A stretch of DNA of 64,000 bases from Cycas panzhihuaensis (lineage: Eukaryota > Cycadophyta), in NCBI GenBank assembly GCA_023213395.1, contig CM041465.1, positions 241,249,741-241,313,740 of the forward strand, read 5' to 3'. The position numbers were made by a program, and so were the translations under genes. Shown here in pieces: positions 45,368 to 56,250 of this stretch (position 1 is the stretch's first letter; every line of letters starts with the position of its first letter). The notes under the pieces were generated by a model. The model had not been told where the DNA came from, made no database searches, and saw nothing but the letters and a program-made list of their open reading frames with translations.

Positions 45368-45708
45368 TAGACCGTTCCTTCTCAGAAATCTGGGCTCGTA
45401 GGAGTGATAATTAGCAGAAAATGAAGCTAAATAACATGAGTGTGTAAACAAATCACAGAAAATGAATCACCAAAATGAGTACCAAAGTACTTTCTCCTTT
45501 TAAGATATCATACTCAATAATATTATAGGTGATTTAACCTTTTAAATATACAAGTAAGGGTCTTCATCCTTAATGATTCTATTCGTGGCCCTAGCAGCCT
45601 TACATCTTATTGGACGGCTTAGCGGTCCATGCACATAATATACTAAACCCCTTAATCCTTACTTGTTGGTGGTTCATGCTTGCTAAGGAAAGGTGGGGTT
45701 ATGTTATA
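45368..45708 (-). repeat. C4 3' LTR
   Basis: On the minus strand begins TATAACATAACCCCACC (TG changed to TA) and ends GGAACGGTCTA. Matches 54438-54778 base for base over long stretches. Confidence 0.93.
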
Positions 45709-45720
45709 GGTCCCCCCCTC
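45709..45720 (-). promoter_or_regulatory. C4 polypurine tract
   Basis: The minus strand reads GAGGGGGGGACC directly before the 3' LTR, the site for plus-strand DNA priming. Confidence 0.75.
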
Positions 45721-46098
45721 TGAGACACTAAGTCCCCGTAGCATTGGAGATGAGGATGTTATTGGATGAACTCGTCTGACTCCTAAGTAGCTTCATCATC
45801 ATCACAACTGACCCACTATACCAAGTGTTTAGAGATAGTACGATTCCAGAGGTGGCACTAGCGATTGGCAATGATTTTATCAGGAGGAATTGTAAGAGTT
45901 TACTCTTCAAAGAGAATGGGTAGGGTTGTGTGGGGTGTAACTTTAGGTCCAAGGTATTTTTTTAGGTAGGACACATGGAAGACATTATAGATATTAGTAT
46001 TTGGGGGAAGTTCAAGGGCATAATCAACTTCACCAATTTTGTGCAGGATCTTATAAGGGCCATAGTAGCAGGGGCTTAGTTTATGCCCTTGATGGGAT
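45721..46098 (-). pseudogene. C4 integrase C-terminus with chromodomain-like end
   Basis: The minus strand reads GHKLSPCYYGPYKILHKIGE, VDYALELPPNTNIYNVFHVS and YLKKYLGP, a clear GPY/F module. After a stop it continues KIIANR...LWNRTISKHLV, WVSCDDDEAT and ESDEFIQ, matching the chromodomain pattern (LVQWxxxxxxEATWE...DLxxxFP). The original Trp codons are now stops. Chromodomains of this group are thought to guide insertion to heterochromatin. The right edge is the TR-GAG insertion point. Confidence 0.85.
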
Positions 46099-46323
46099 TG
46101 TTGGAAAATATACCTGCAATAAGATATTCGCAAACAGAACAAAACACACCTCCACAGGGTTGAACGGTACCCTTAAGGTACCTCCATTGTATTAACAAAA
46201 CATCCTTACAACATGATTACAATATGATACACTATGTTGTGTATTTATAGTACATGCCAATATAGAGAGAGTAGGAACCCACTTGCATGTGGGATAAAAT
46301 AAATGTGCATTAATATTCCAACA
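46099..46323 (-). repeat. TR-GAG 3' LTR
   Basis: 225 bp; the plus strand starts TGTTGGAAAATATACC and ends ATTCCAACA. About 10 differences from the partner LTR counted by eye, nearly all transitions. Confidence 0.95.
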
Positions 46324-46346
46324 CTCCCCCTTAATGCACACTTGGA

Positions 46347-46748
46347 TCATTTGTACTTGTAATGCCTTGTCCTTGGAAGTGTCTCGAAAATGATGTCTTC
46401 AACTTGATCCTTGTCTTCAAATTTGTAATGATGTCTTTGCTGTAGGATGATGTCTTTATCTTGATTTGTATCTTCAATTATGTATTGATGCCTTTGTAAG
46501 ATGATATCCTTAGCTTGATTTCTATCTTCAATCCTGTAGTGATGTTGTTGATGTAGCAGCTCTAGCAAGTGCAAATCATGATTCTTCATTGTGCCTGGTC
46601 TAGTCTTATTATGATGTAGATCTTGTAAATAACCATCTTTAATCACAACTTGCCTGTCATCATTATCTTGTATAAACTCTTGAACACTATGTACAACAGT
46701 GGAGTCTTGATCAACTTGCATACTCTTTGAACTTGAAACAATGCTCAA
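46347..46748 (-). pseudogene. TR-GAG gag C-terminal tail with peptide repeats
   Basis: An open frame of about 130 codons that follows the main gag frame, overlapping its stop by four bases (46745-46748). It has no ATG at its head, so it is likely the gag tail moved out of frame by a small indel. It contains three tandem repeats of about 17 residues: HHYRIEDRNQAKDIIL, HQYIIEDTNQDKDIIL and HHYKFEDKDQVEDIIF. No zinc knuckle. The repeat is charged; its function is unknown. Confidence 0.65.
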
Positions 46749-47461
46749 GAAGAAATATCATTCAAACTTGAATCAATACTCAAAGTAGGAATATCATCAA
46801 TATAAGACTCGTCCTTTATAGAACCATCGGATTCATATTCAATCTCCCTTGAAATCAATTCATTACTTTCAATGTCCTCATTTGTAATCTCATCAATGCA
46901 TTCAATAGTAGAAGTTTCATCAGTACTCAAACATTCTTCATCTTGACATGCTGTCTCATCAGTGTTGATGATACTTTCTTCATTCATTGTACCTGTACCA
47001 TAACTAGCCTTAATTGCTTTTTCAATCATTCGTTGTGTTTCTTCAAGAGTTTGTTCAAATACTTCCCTTAGAAAATCCCAAGTTTCTTTAGCATTACTTG
47101 CATGTAGAATCATAGGAATGACAAAATGGAATCTGGAAGGAAGATCAACCTCATTGAATGCAGCTCTAATCATAATGAATGCTTTTCTATCTTTCTTCTC
47201 AAGTATTTCCTTTTCTTCTTCATCCTTAGGGATATCATATTCATCAGTAACAATCTTCCACAAACCTCTAGCTATGAATAAACATCTCATTTTAATTGTC
47301 CAAAAGAAGTAGTCTTCACCATTGCATTTAGGTACTGGAAGAAACGAATCCCTTAAGTAATATTCATTTGATTCAGGAGCATATATAACTACATCATTAT
47401 TCTCCATGATTATAAATGCCATGACCATATGCCACGTCCCTTTTGCAATCAATAAACTCAC
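46745..47461 (-). CDS. TR-GAG gag protein (UBN2/Copia gag-like)
   Basis: A 238-codon open frame on the minus strand, one of the least damaged frames in the window. The domain signature is FLPVPKCNGEDYFFWTIKMR, CLFIARGLWKIVTDEY, KKDRKAFIMIRAAFNEVDLP and ASNAKETWDFLREVFEQ, typical of Copia gag/UBN2 (F-x-G-xNYxxWxIKM ... LWxxV...AKExWDxL). From about residue 160 it becomes very acidic (Glu/Asp/Ser/Thr-rich). The frame starts near MSLLIAKG, but the later Met at MENND may be the true start. The protein would package the element RNA; reverse transcriptase must come from elsewhere. Confidence 0.75.
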   Translation of the reverse strand: MSLLIAKGTWHMVMAFIIMENNDVVIYAPESNEYYLRDSFLPVPKCNGEDYFFWTIKMRCLFIARGLWKIVTDEYDIPKDEEEKEILEKKDRKAFIMIRAAFNEVDLPSRFHFVIPMILHASNAKETWDFLREVFEQTLEETQRMIEKAIKASYGTGTMNEESIINTDETACQDEECLSTDETSTIECIDEITNEDIESNELISREIEYESDGSIKDESYIDDIPTLSIDSSLNDISS

Positions 47462-48815
47462 TTATCATTGGTAACTTGCATATTGCTCACTCTCAACAAA
47501 TTTCCTCATGTCTCATATCTCACATCATCACATCATTGCCTTATCCATTTCACATATCACCAACCAGTCGCGTAGAATCCAAATAGTCACTTCATCAAAT
47601 CAATGCCACACAAATCTCAGGATGATCATATATGTCACATATCGCTACCAAGACACACACTTCACTTGATTGCCCAAAACACACAACTCATGCCATTACA
47701 CTTGCAACTCATGTAACTTCAACAAAAAACTCATCCTTCTTTGCCCATTCAATCAACTAGAACACATCATCAAACATCCGTAATCTCATCCTCAAAGCAT
47801 GCCCAATAATTACCCAATCTTGACATGTTAACCTCACATGCAATAAGCATCTCATCACCTCATATCACTATCTTTCTTACCCTCAAATTAGTCTTATCAT
47901 GCCCATAAAGTCCCTTCACATAAATCCCATTCCAAGGAGCACTAAGTCACCATATGCCACCCAACTCATTAATGCAAACACATTCACCATTGCTTCATCA
48001 CCATACTATGTCATCATCACAATAGCTCTCTCATATGAACACATGTAAGAAGGTACTTAATTTTCCATTAAACAATCACTATCATGCACTTCAAATCACC
48101 AATAGAGTGCCAAATATGTTCACATCAACATAACTTAATACCATCTCACTTGTAACAATACTCTCCCATGCAAAACATATATAAGAGAGCCTTAAACAAT
48201 CACTTCATTACCATTGCCTCATTCATGTCACCATATCAATATGAAACCCTTAAATTCCTAAAAATTTATTTCTGAAAAAAATGTATAGCTCAAAAATACA
48301 TAAAATATGGATGGAAATGATGGCCTCTGAAATATGATTCCAACGGTTCAAACGAAATTGAATTCTGATATCCAGATCAAAAGTTATGCTCCTTTTAAGA
48401 ATTTCACAATTAGGGTTTCTAGGGGCTGTAATAGTACCTTTTGATAAATTATTTATAACTTTTTATTCTAAATTCTGATGAACCTCAAACTACTTCCATT
48501 AGAAAGAGAATTTAAAAATGCACAGAATCAGAAAAAATTTGAGGTCATTTGGATACCTGTAGCCAAAGTTATGGCTCCTTGAAGTTGAGGTTGCAAATCT
48601 GTCCCAAAAATACGGCGACGGAAAAAATGCAGGCCAAAATTAATTCTACTACAATTTTTGCACTTTCACCCCAAAATCTGTAGTGCAACCACTCAAATTT
48701 TACGAAACAAACTATTTCGTCTCAATTTCACTAGTGCTTTTCAGAAATTTCAACGTTATGGCACCTCCCAATCACTGCTCTAATACCGAACAAAAACACC
48801 TCTCTCAACCTGGGC
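47462..48815 (-). other. TR-GAG 5' leader
   Basis: About 1.35 kb between primer site and gag with no coding motif. From 47,480 to 48,260 it is CA/CT-rich on the plus strand, like C1 2,300-2,900, with palindromic units at 48024-48053 and 48161-48189. From 48,260 to 48,780 it has a different, mixed composition with no recognised feature. Confidence 0.6.
48024..48189. repeat. Small degenerate palindromes in TR-GAG leader
   Basis: Two units, 48024-48053 and 48161-48189, with CTCTC...CATG-like left arms and ...GAGAG-like right arms; the second begins CTCTCCCATGCAAAACAT. They match the units at 2556-2816 in C1. Confidence 0.6.
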
Positions 48816-48827
48816 GCTCTGATACCA
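48816..48827 (-). promoter_or_regulatory. TR-GAG primer-binding site (tRNA-Met)
   Basis: The minus strand reads TGGTATCAGAGC, a perfect plant initiator tRNA-Met primer site, directly next to the 5' LTR. Confidence 0.93.
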
Positions 48828-49052
48828 TGTTGGAAAATATACCTGCAATAAGATATTCATAAACAGAACAAAACACACCTCCATAGGATCAAATAGTACC
48901 CTTAAGGTACCTCCATTTTATTAACAAAACATCCTTACAACATGATTACAATATGATACACTATGTTGTGTATTTATAGTACATGCCAATATAGAGAGAG
49001 TAGGAACCCACTTGCATGTGGGATAAAATAAATGTGCATTAATATTCCAATA
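48828..49052 (-). repeat. TR-GAG 5' LTR
   Basis: 225 bp; ends ATTCCAATA on the plus strand (TG changed to TA on the minus strand). Long identical blocks with 46099-46323. Confidence 0.95.
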
Positions 49053-49057
49053 GGGAC

Positions 49058-50190
49058 TTGAGTGATTGTTGCTTATAAGGTTGGAGGTGAAGGTATACTA
49101 GATCTCCAATATCAAAGGATTGATTAGATCAGTGGTGGTCTGCAAGTTGCTTCATTCGATTTCGAGCAGTGGCTAGATTATATCGAAGGGCATGCAAGAT
49201 TTGATCCATTTTTTGAAGCTTTTGTTGCACAGAAGTTGTTCTAAAGTTTGTGTCTAGGGTATGGTGGGAAGGTGGGTGGTATCCATAAAGAGCCAAAAAG
49301 GGGGACATACTAATGGCAGAATGATAGGAGGAGTTATACCAATACTCGACTAGGGCAAGCCATGAGGTCCACTTAGCTTGGTGTTTTGAGGTAAAGCAAC
49401 GTAGATAAGTTTCTAAAGTTTTGTTTAGAACCTCATATTGGCCATCTATTTGTGGATGGTAGGCAGAGCTCATGTTAAATGAGGTTCCAATAGCCTTAAA
49501 TAGTTCTTGCCAAGAGGAGCTAGTAAACTTAGGGTCTCAGTCATAAACGATAGATGATGGGAAGCCATGGAGGCGAAATATGAATTGGACATATAAGTCA
49601 GCGAGACGAGAGGATGAATATGAGGTGTGCACTGGGAGAAAATGTGAGTACTTGGTTAATTGATCAATGATCACCCAAATGGAGTCAAACCTGGTAGATG
49701 GGGGGTAGGCCCGTGATGAAGTCCATGGCAATATCTTACCACTTACCTTGAGGAATATTTAATGGTTGGAGAAAGCTAGGGAGAGGTTTGGTCTCTACTT
49801 TATTTCATTCACAGGTGCCACATTCTAATACGAAGGTGAATATGGTGGTCTTCATGTGGGGCCAAAAGAAATCTACACAAATCCATCAATAAGTCTTATC
49901 GAAGCCAGAGTGGTGATCGAGGGGGGATGAGTGGTATTCTATTAGGATTTTAGGAATGAATGAGGAGGAGGGATGGACAAAGATACAATTATGGGAGAGG
50001 AGGTGATTGTTGAAGGTTGATCAACCTTTATGGGTAAGAACTTTTTCCCTCCAATTAGGATAGTTTGGCTGGGCTTGATTTTCAACACATAGTTCATCAA
50101 GCCAAAGTGGTTGGGGGTTGCTGATGGCATGGAGGCTTGGGTTAGGAACATTATCATTAGGATGGAGATGTGAAAGAGCATCTGGCACTG
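49058..50190 (-). pseudogene. C4 integrase core
   Basis: Minus-strand reading from 50190: VPDALSHLHP (end of RNase H region), then HHSGFDKTY...FFWPHMKTTIFTFVLECGTC (zinc-binding part), DIAMDFITGLPP with the first Asp, STRFDSIWVIIDQLTKYSHF, FPSSIVYD plus DPKFTS with the second Asp, and SSAYHPQIDGQYEVLNKTLE with the catalytic Glu kept. Then WTSWLALVEYWYNSSYHSAI and SPFLALYGYHPP, and GDLVYLHLQPY just before the TR-GAG insertion. The set is characteristic of chromovirus integrases. A few stops and one frameshift near 49735 interrupt it. Confidence 0.92.
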
Positions 50191-51318
50191 TATTGTCTTT
50201 GCCTTTTTTATATGCTATTGAGAAGTCAAAGACTTGTAATCGATGAACCCACTTAGCTTGTTCTTCAGATAAGACTGGCTGAGTTAATAAATTATGGAGG
50301 CTACGATGATCCGTAAGAATAGTAAACTTAGAGCCTAAGAGATATTGCCACCATTTATCAATATCACAGAGTATAGCCTTTATTTCTTTTTGATATGTAG
50401 AGAGATGAAGTTCGTGATCTTTTAATTTTCAGATTTCAAATGTAATGGGATGAGAGTCTTGCATTAGGACTATGCCTAAATCAAACCCTGAAGCATCGAA
50501 TTCAAGTTGGAAGGATTGGTTAAAATCATGAGTGATGAGGACCAGAGTGGAGGTCATTACGACCTTGAGGTAGGAAAAGGTAGCATTTGCTTCATGAGAC
50601 CACTGAAAAGCCTCTTTACGAAGGAGGTTAGGTAATGGGGTGGTAAGAGAAGCATAGTTATGCACAAAGCATTGATAGAACCCTGTGAGCCCAAGAAATG
50701 CTCGTAATTGGTTAAGAGTGGTAGGTGTTGGCCATGTTGTGATGACCGATATTTTATCAGGGTCTATGCGTACCCCTTCTGATGATATGATGTGACCCAA
50801 ATATTTGAGTTATGATTATCCAAACTCACACTTAGATAGTTTTACATAGAGTTGGTGGTTTTGCAATATTTGGAGAATAATTTCTAAGTGTTGGATATGG
50901 AGATCTAGGCATGCACTATAAATAAGAATGACATCAAAGAAAACTATGACAAACTTTCAAAGGTAGGGCCCAAAGATTTTATTCATAAGATCTTGGAAGG
51001 TTGTCGAGGCATTACAAGGCCAAAGGGCATTGCTCGAAACTCAAAATGGCCATGATGTGTGTGAAATGCTATCTTATGATAATCTTGTGGGGCAATTGGG
51101 ATTTGGTAGTAACCAGATTAGAGGTGTAACTTAGAAAAGATGGTTGTGCCATGGATTTCATCTAGCATGTCATCTATGCAAGGGATGGGAAACTTATTTT
51201 TAATGGTACTCTTATTTAATTCCCTATAGTCAACATAGAGGCGAAAGGAGCCATCCTTCTTCCAAACTAAGACAATTGGGGCTACATAAGGGCTTTTGCT
51301 TGGTTGGATTATGCCCAT
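50191..51318 (-). pseudogene. C4 reverse transcriptase and RNase H
   Basis: The minus strand reads MGIIQPSKSPYVAPIVLVWK, DGSFRLYVDYRELNKSTIKN, FPIPCIDDMLDEIHG, FHTHHGHFEFRAMPFGLCNA and then FFDVILIYS, where FFDDILIYS is expected: the catalytic pair has lost its second Asp (codons 50930-50941). Then come LGHIISSEGVRIDPDKISVI, LRAFLGLTGFYQCFVHNYAS and, in RNase H, FQLEFDASGFDLGIVLMQ. Stops are mostly at former Trp/Gln codons. The enzyme would have made element cDNA. Confidence 0.93.
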
Positions 51319-51990
51319 GTCAAGGAGCTCATTTGTGAGTTTCTTGATTTCATTCTTTTGGAAGTATGAGTTACGGTAAGGTCAAAGGTTGATGGGGTCA
51401 TGGTTAGATTAGAGGTCAATTGTATGATAGAAGCTATGATCGGGGGTAGTGGCGAGCGAGGCGAATACTTGTTCATATTGGGTAATGACATCCTAGATGT
51501 GTGGATGAATTTGTGGTTCAATTTGAATATTATTAAGGTGGACTATATACCCTAGGTGAGATTGAAGATGGCGTATCATACATCTAGGAGAGACCACTTA
51601 GTTAGGGGGGGATTACATTCCATAAGTTTTGTGATTTTGCCCCATGTGGTCTTTGAAGGCAATGAATGGATTTGTAGGTGAGTTGTTTGTGCTATAGGTC
51701 CCTAGTGTTTGAAACCATTGAATCCCTAAGATGGCATCAGATCCTCCTATTGACAAGGCATAGAAGTCTGACACCAAAAGGTATAAGCCAATTTGGACTT
51801 GGAGGTTTTTAATAACACCTGCACAATGGAGTTTCTGGTACCCTGGTAGAGAACATGTGAAGCCAATTTTTAGGATAATATATAGGTTAAGTTGTCTAGC
51901 TATTGAAATATCAATAAAGTTAAGTGATGCACCACCATCGATCAAGACAGATATTCGAGTCTTATGAAGAATGCCTCTAACTCTTAGGGG
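51319..51990 (-). pseudogene. C4 protease and linker
   Basis: The minus strand reads RISVLIDGGASLNFIDISIA, the aspartic protease active site (DSGAS type, here DGGAS), followed by LPGYQKLHCAGVIKNLQVQI and SIGGSDAILGIQWFQTLG, the hydrophobic-Gly block near the protease end. The remaining part toward RT (51319-51600) has frameshifts. Confidence 0.88.
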
Positions 51991-53186
51991 TTCAGGGCAG
52001 GAGGAGGTGGTGACAGCAGATATAGATACTTTGGGTTGGGAGTCTGTTGGGTTTCATCATCAGCCTCCTGGTCAGAGTCAGAGTCAGAGGGATCATCAAG
52101 GGAGAGGGATGGGTCAATGGAGAAAACCATACACAACGCTTTGCAAAAATGACCATGCACGGAAGTCCACTTTTTTGCACACTACATACAAAGGCCAACC
52201 TTGAGTTAATGTTGTGCTTTAGCTTGAGAAATTTGGACTCTTTTGGTGGATGTATCCTCATTCTGGCGATCAATAGATGGTTGAGAATCATCCTGTCATG
52301 GCTGAGGACATGTGAAGTCAGCTTGAGGATGAGAGGCATCGTCAAATCAAGGTCGAGGTTGCTGGAAGTCTGCATGTCGAGTGCGTAAGAACCAAGAGTT
52401 ATCCCATCGAATAGTTAAGGGTTTATCTACTGCAAACTCAACTTCTACTACATGGGCCCACTTGAAAGCTTCCTTAAGGGAGTAAATTTCCATTGTCTTT
52501 AATATCATTTGAATACGGTCTTGGAGTCCTACCACATAAATATCAATCACTATTTGTTTGTCCAAGTTTTGGCTTTGTGGTATGCGGTTATATAAATCTT
52601 GAAATTCATCCATGTAAGCTTCTACAGTTGATGCCTGCTTAATCCTGGTGAGTTGTGTGAAAAAAGATTGACTCCATGTATCTTCATATTGTTCAAAGAA
52701 ACAACTAGTAAAGTGGGACCAAGTTTGGTGAGAGGGATATTCTCGCTTCCACCAGTTAAACCAATGGTGAGCTCGACCATCTAAGTGAATGGAAGCGTAT
52801 AAGAGTTGGTCCTCTTCTGACATTGGGTGGAGAGTGAAGTAGGATTCTAACTTATTAATCTAGCTTCAAGTGGATTCTCTATTCATGTCTGGATCAAAGG
52901 TAGGAATGTTGATCTTATGGTGGAAAAAGGGCTATCTTGGTGGAGAACCTCTTGTATATGCATTACTTCCTAGAGAAGGGGGAGGTTGGTTACTCGTTGA
53001 GTTAGAAGCTCATGTGCTTTGGGGTTGAGATGGCACCCACTACTAAAGCAATCTAAGAATCTCTTTCTTAGTGTTGTCCAGGTCAGATTTGGTAAGCATG
53101 GTACTGAGTTTATTGTTGACTTCTGTTTTGAAGCTAGACAAGTCATTAATCAACTTAGAAATTTTTTCTGTTTGATTTTTTGCCAT
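51991..53186 (-). pseudogene. C4 gag
   Basis: The ATG at 53186 gives MAKNQTEKISKLINDLSSFK, a plausible coiled N-terminus. The core is at 52823-52347: LDGRAHHWFNWWKREYPSHQ, TSCFFEQYEDTWSQSFFTQL, VEAYMDEFQDLYNRIPQSQN and VGLQDRIQMIL, a textbook Retrotrans_gag domain. A degenerate Cys/His knuckle (GLC..CAKKW...HGHFC) lies at about 52200-52130. The core is open for 158 codons; stops and frameshifts lie on either side. Confidence 0.9.
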
Positions 53187-54423
53187 TGGAGTTGAAGAAA
53201 GGGATTAAAGAAGCATGCGTAAGTAGAAAGAAGGGAAGGAATGAAGTGGGACAGATCAAGAAAGAACAAGGTATAAGAATAGGTAATTGCTATATGGAAA
53301 AGAAGGGTCAAATAAGGGAATGTGGGGTGTCTATAGCCTTTTGACCCCAAAATTTCATAAGCAAGATATTTAGTCCACTAGAAAGAGCACAAAAACTTAT
53401 CAAAATGGGATGTATGAGTTTTTAAGGTGAATTTGGAGTGGTGGGGCCCACTAGTGGCACAGATACAAAAATGAGTGAATATTGGGGATATAGATTAACC
53501 TAGTGCAAAATGACCCTTGTAAGATACTGATCAAATTGAGGTATATGAGTTATAAGGGTAATTTGTTTTGCACTATGAGCAAGGGCTAAGTGGATTTTTT
53601 TTTTTTTTTTTCTGGAGGGTTGACTGTTCTAACAAGTTTTGAATTCAGGCAGTCAGTGGCTTATGATCTTGAATAAGATTAGGGTAAGGGAAGCAGATAA
53701 TGACCAGGTGTGTCCTACCCACTTTAGAATGAGGTGTGCTTGGTCTTATAGGCCTACCAATAAACTTCTGATGCAGAAGTTTGGGGCAGGTAACTTCATG
53801 GCACTAACCACTAACCACTGCACTACAAGACTTCAACGGTCAATAGTTTACCTATGCTAGGGAGGGTTTTGGAATCCTAAAGGGGTCCTCCTATATACTT
53901 GGAGGTACATAGAGGCATCCTTCTGTAGCCAGGTTTTGTCTAGGGCTTGGTTCAGGAGTGTTATCTCTAGTGCTTCACGCAAGGGGTAGAAAAGCCACGA
54001 TGCACTTAGCTAGAACGATAGATCCCTATGATCTTTAAAGACCCCTGGTACAGGGTCTCTACCTGACTACTTGGGTAGCTGCCCAGTGGTGTTATCTACC
54101 TAGAAGGGAGAGATGGGAGGGGACATAAAGGGTAGCCGCCTAGCGGTGTTATCCACCCTTGGAATATAACCCAATGTAGAAAAAGAAAGCTTAAAAATTG
54201 AATTGAATGTAGAAGAAATAAATTACTTGCAATACCTGAAGGACGAAATTCCCCTTCACTTCATGACCTCTAATTTATCTTGCTACCATTCCTCAATCTT
54301 CTTGGAGAGAGTATTAAGTTAAGGTCTTTCCTTAATCTCTACCTAGGTAGAGAGAGTACTAAATCATACAGGAAAAAAAAAAAAAATTGTTATTTTGGGC
54401 AGCTTCCCACAATCGTGAACGTA
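53187..54423 (-). other. C4 5' leader
   Basis: No domain recognised. It contains a T-run (A-run on the element strand) near 53594-53611 and an A-run near 54370-54385. Confidence 0.6.
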
Positions 54424-54435
54424 GCTTTGATACCA
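54424..54435 (-). promoter_or_regulatory. C4 primer-binding site (tRNA-Met type)
   Basis: The minus strand reads TGGTATCAAAGC, one base off the standard TGGTATCAGAGC, two bases inside the 5' LTR edge. Confidence 0.88.
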
Positions 54436-54437
54436 CT

Positions 54438-54778
54438 TGGATCCTTCCTTATCAGAAATCTAGGCTCGTAGGAGTGATAATTAGAAGAAAATGAATCCAA
54501 ATAACATGAGTGCATAAGCAAATCATAGAAAATGAATCACCAAAATAAGTACCGAAGTACTTTTTCCTTTCAAGATATCATACTCAATAATATTACGAGT
54601 GATTTAACCCTTTAAATACACAAGTAAGGGTCTTTATCCTTAATGATTCTATTGGTGGCCCTAGAGGCCTTACATCTTATTAGACGGCTTAGCGGTCCAT
54701 ACACATAACTTACTAAACCCCTTAATCCTTACTTGTTGGTGGTTCACACTTGCTAAGGAACGGTGGGGTTATGTTACA
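54438..54778 (-). repeat. C4 5' LTR
   Basis: On the minus strand starts TGTAACATAACCCCACC and ends GGAAGGATCCA. Equal in length to its partner at 45368-45708 (341 bp). Confidence 0.93.
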
Positions 54779-54783
54779 CTTTC

Positions 54784-56250
54784 ACTAGCAAGTTTAGTGG
54801 GTATAACTAGGTATCCATCATATAAGAATACTAGACAAAGACCACTTTCATTATGGAGTGGGGAACATACATATCCCACCTTATTCCATTCAAACTTTGT
54901 ATGCCCTAGCTACATTTTAGAGAACAATGGTAAATATCTTTTAAAATTACTTGAAAGAACACTTGGTGATATTCTTGGATGACAAGACCATGTACAACTT
55001 GTTGAAAAATCATTTGGATCATCTTTAATAATGTTTTAAAACTTGTCATAAATTGGGACTTTATTTAGATCATGAGAAGTGTGGTTTTATGGTGCCCTTT
55101 GGTCAATTATTAAGGTACACAGTATGCTAATAAGGGTTGTTATGAACTCTACCAAAGTAAAGGTGATCTTGAACAAGCTTACACCTATCTCTATGGTGGA
55201 TGTTAAAGTTTTCCTTGGCTATATATAGTATTATCACAAGTTTATGAAGGGTAACATTGAGATCAAAAACACCTCTATAAAAGTTATTGAAGAAAGGCTA
55301 AGAGTTCTACTGGGAGGAGCAATATGAAATTGTGTTTCACAAGTTGAATATGGATATTGCATCAACACTAGTTCTATGACATCTTGATTAAGACAAACAT
55401 ATTCATGTCTATATGGATGCTTCTCAAGAGGTAATTAGTTGTGTTTTTATACAACCAAGTGGAGAATAAGAAGAATATCTAGTATACTTTACTAATAGGA
55501 GATTGGTCCCTATTAAAATAAACTATTTTTATTATAGAATAGGAGGGGATAGGCATGGTGCACACCTTACAAAAATTTAGGTACTATCTTTTGGATACCC
55601 CTTTTACCTTATCTATGGATCATGGAGCCCTCTTATACTTAGTTAATAAACCAATCTTACAAGGGAAAACTAATTGTTGGATCATTCTATTTGAGGAATT
55701 CTAGTTTAACATCATTGCCTAATTAGGCTCAACATGTGAGGCATGACCACTTATTGAGGATTCCATTATAAGAGGAAGTAACAAGTGTCTTTGATAATCT
55801 TGTAGACACTAAAATATTTAAAGTATAAGAAATTCTAATTTTTTTAGGATATTACCTTATTTTTAAGCTTGAGAGCTTTTTCAAAAGTTAAGCTAAAGTC
55901 ATAATGAAGGATGCTTGTAGCAAAATTAGGCAGATATTAACTAATAGAGGGGGAACTTTATTATTCAGGCATAAACATAATTTTATAACATTATATTTTA
56001 CCTTACAAAATCATTACAATGATCTTACAGACACATGAAGGCATTATAGGGGGTCATATAGTTCATAAGGCCACATCATAGAAAGCATTATATGTGGGTT
56101 TCATACATCTTTTTGACATCTTTTTCAAGAAAGTCATCATGAAAAATCATACATTTAATAGGTATAAAAAATGGTAGAAATATTAGTTCATAAACCACTT
56201 TTTATCATGATGTAAAAGGATGTGAGTTTGGTGGATAATGTTAGGGATTC
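54784..56250 (+). pseudogene. Ty3/Gypsy H: RT end, RNase H and integrase start
   Basis: Plus-strand reading resumes with SKFSGYN, TKTTFIMEWGTY, then YLKEHLVIFLDDKTMYNL with LDD in the catalytic place. RNase H: HVYMDASQEVISCVFIQPSG, YLVYFTNRRLVPIKINYF, MDHGALLYLVNKPILQGKTN. The integrase zinc-binding start is at about 56020-56150: THEGIIGGHIVHKAT, then ALYVGF and FFKKV. No catalytic core of integrase was found after that, so H is truncated or too decayed beyond about 56250. Many frameshifts and stops; it is the most degraded pol in the window. Confidence 0.8.

Larger units (their letters stand above)
46099..49052 (-). mobile_element. Non-autonomous gag-only LTR element (TR-GAG type)
   Basis: A 2,954-bp element with 225-bp LTRs (46099-46323, 48828-49052) and target-site duplication GGGAT (46094-46098) against GGGAC (49053-49057). 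It has a perfect tRNA-Met primer site and a polypurine tract AAGGGGGAG. Its only coding region is a Copia-type gag; there is no trace of pol, and its length leaves no room for one. This fits the published TR-GAG class of elements moved by enzymes of a partner. It is inserted in the integrase gene of C4. Confidence 0.92.
45368..54778 (-). mobile_element. Ty3/Gypsy chromovirus C4 (minus strand)
   Basis: LTRs of 341 bp at 45368-45708 and 54438-54778, with an exact target-site duplication CTTTC (45363-45367, 54779-54783). The minus strand carries gag, protease, RT-RNase H, integrase and a chromodomain-like C-terminus, the chromovirus order. The primer site is of tRNA-Met type (54424-54435) and the polypurine tract GAGGGGGGGACC abuts the 3' LTR. 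Its integrase is interrupted by TR-GAG (46099-49052). Without the guest it is about 6.45 kb, a normal chromovirus length. Stops are frequent. Confidence 0.93.
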
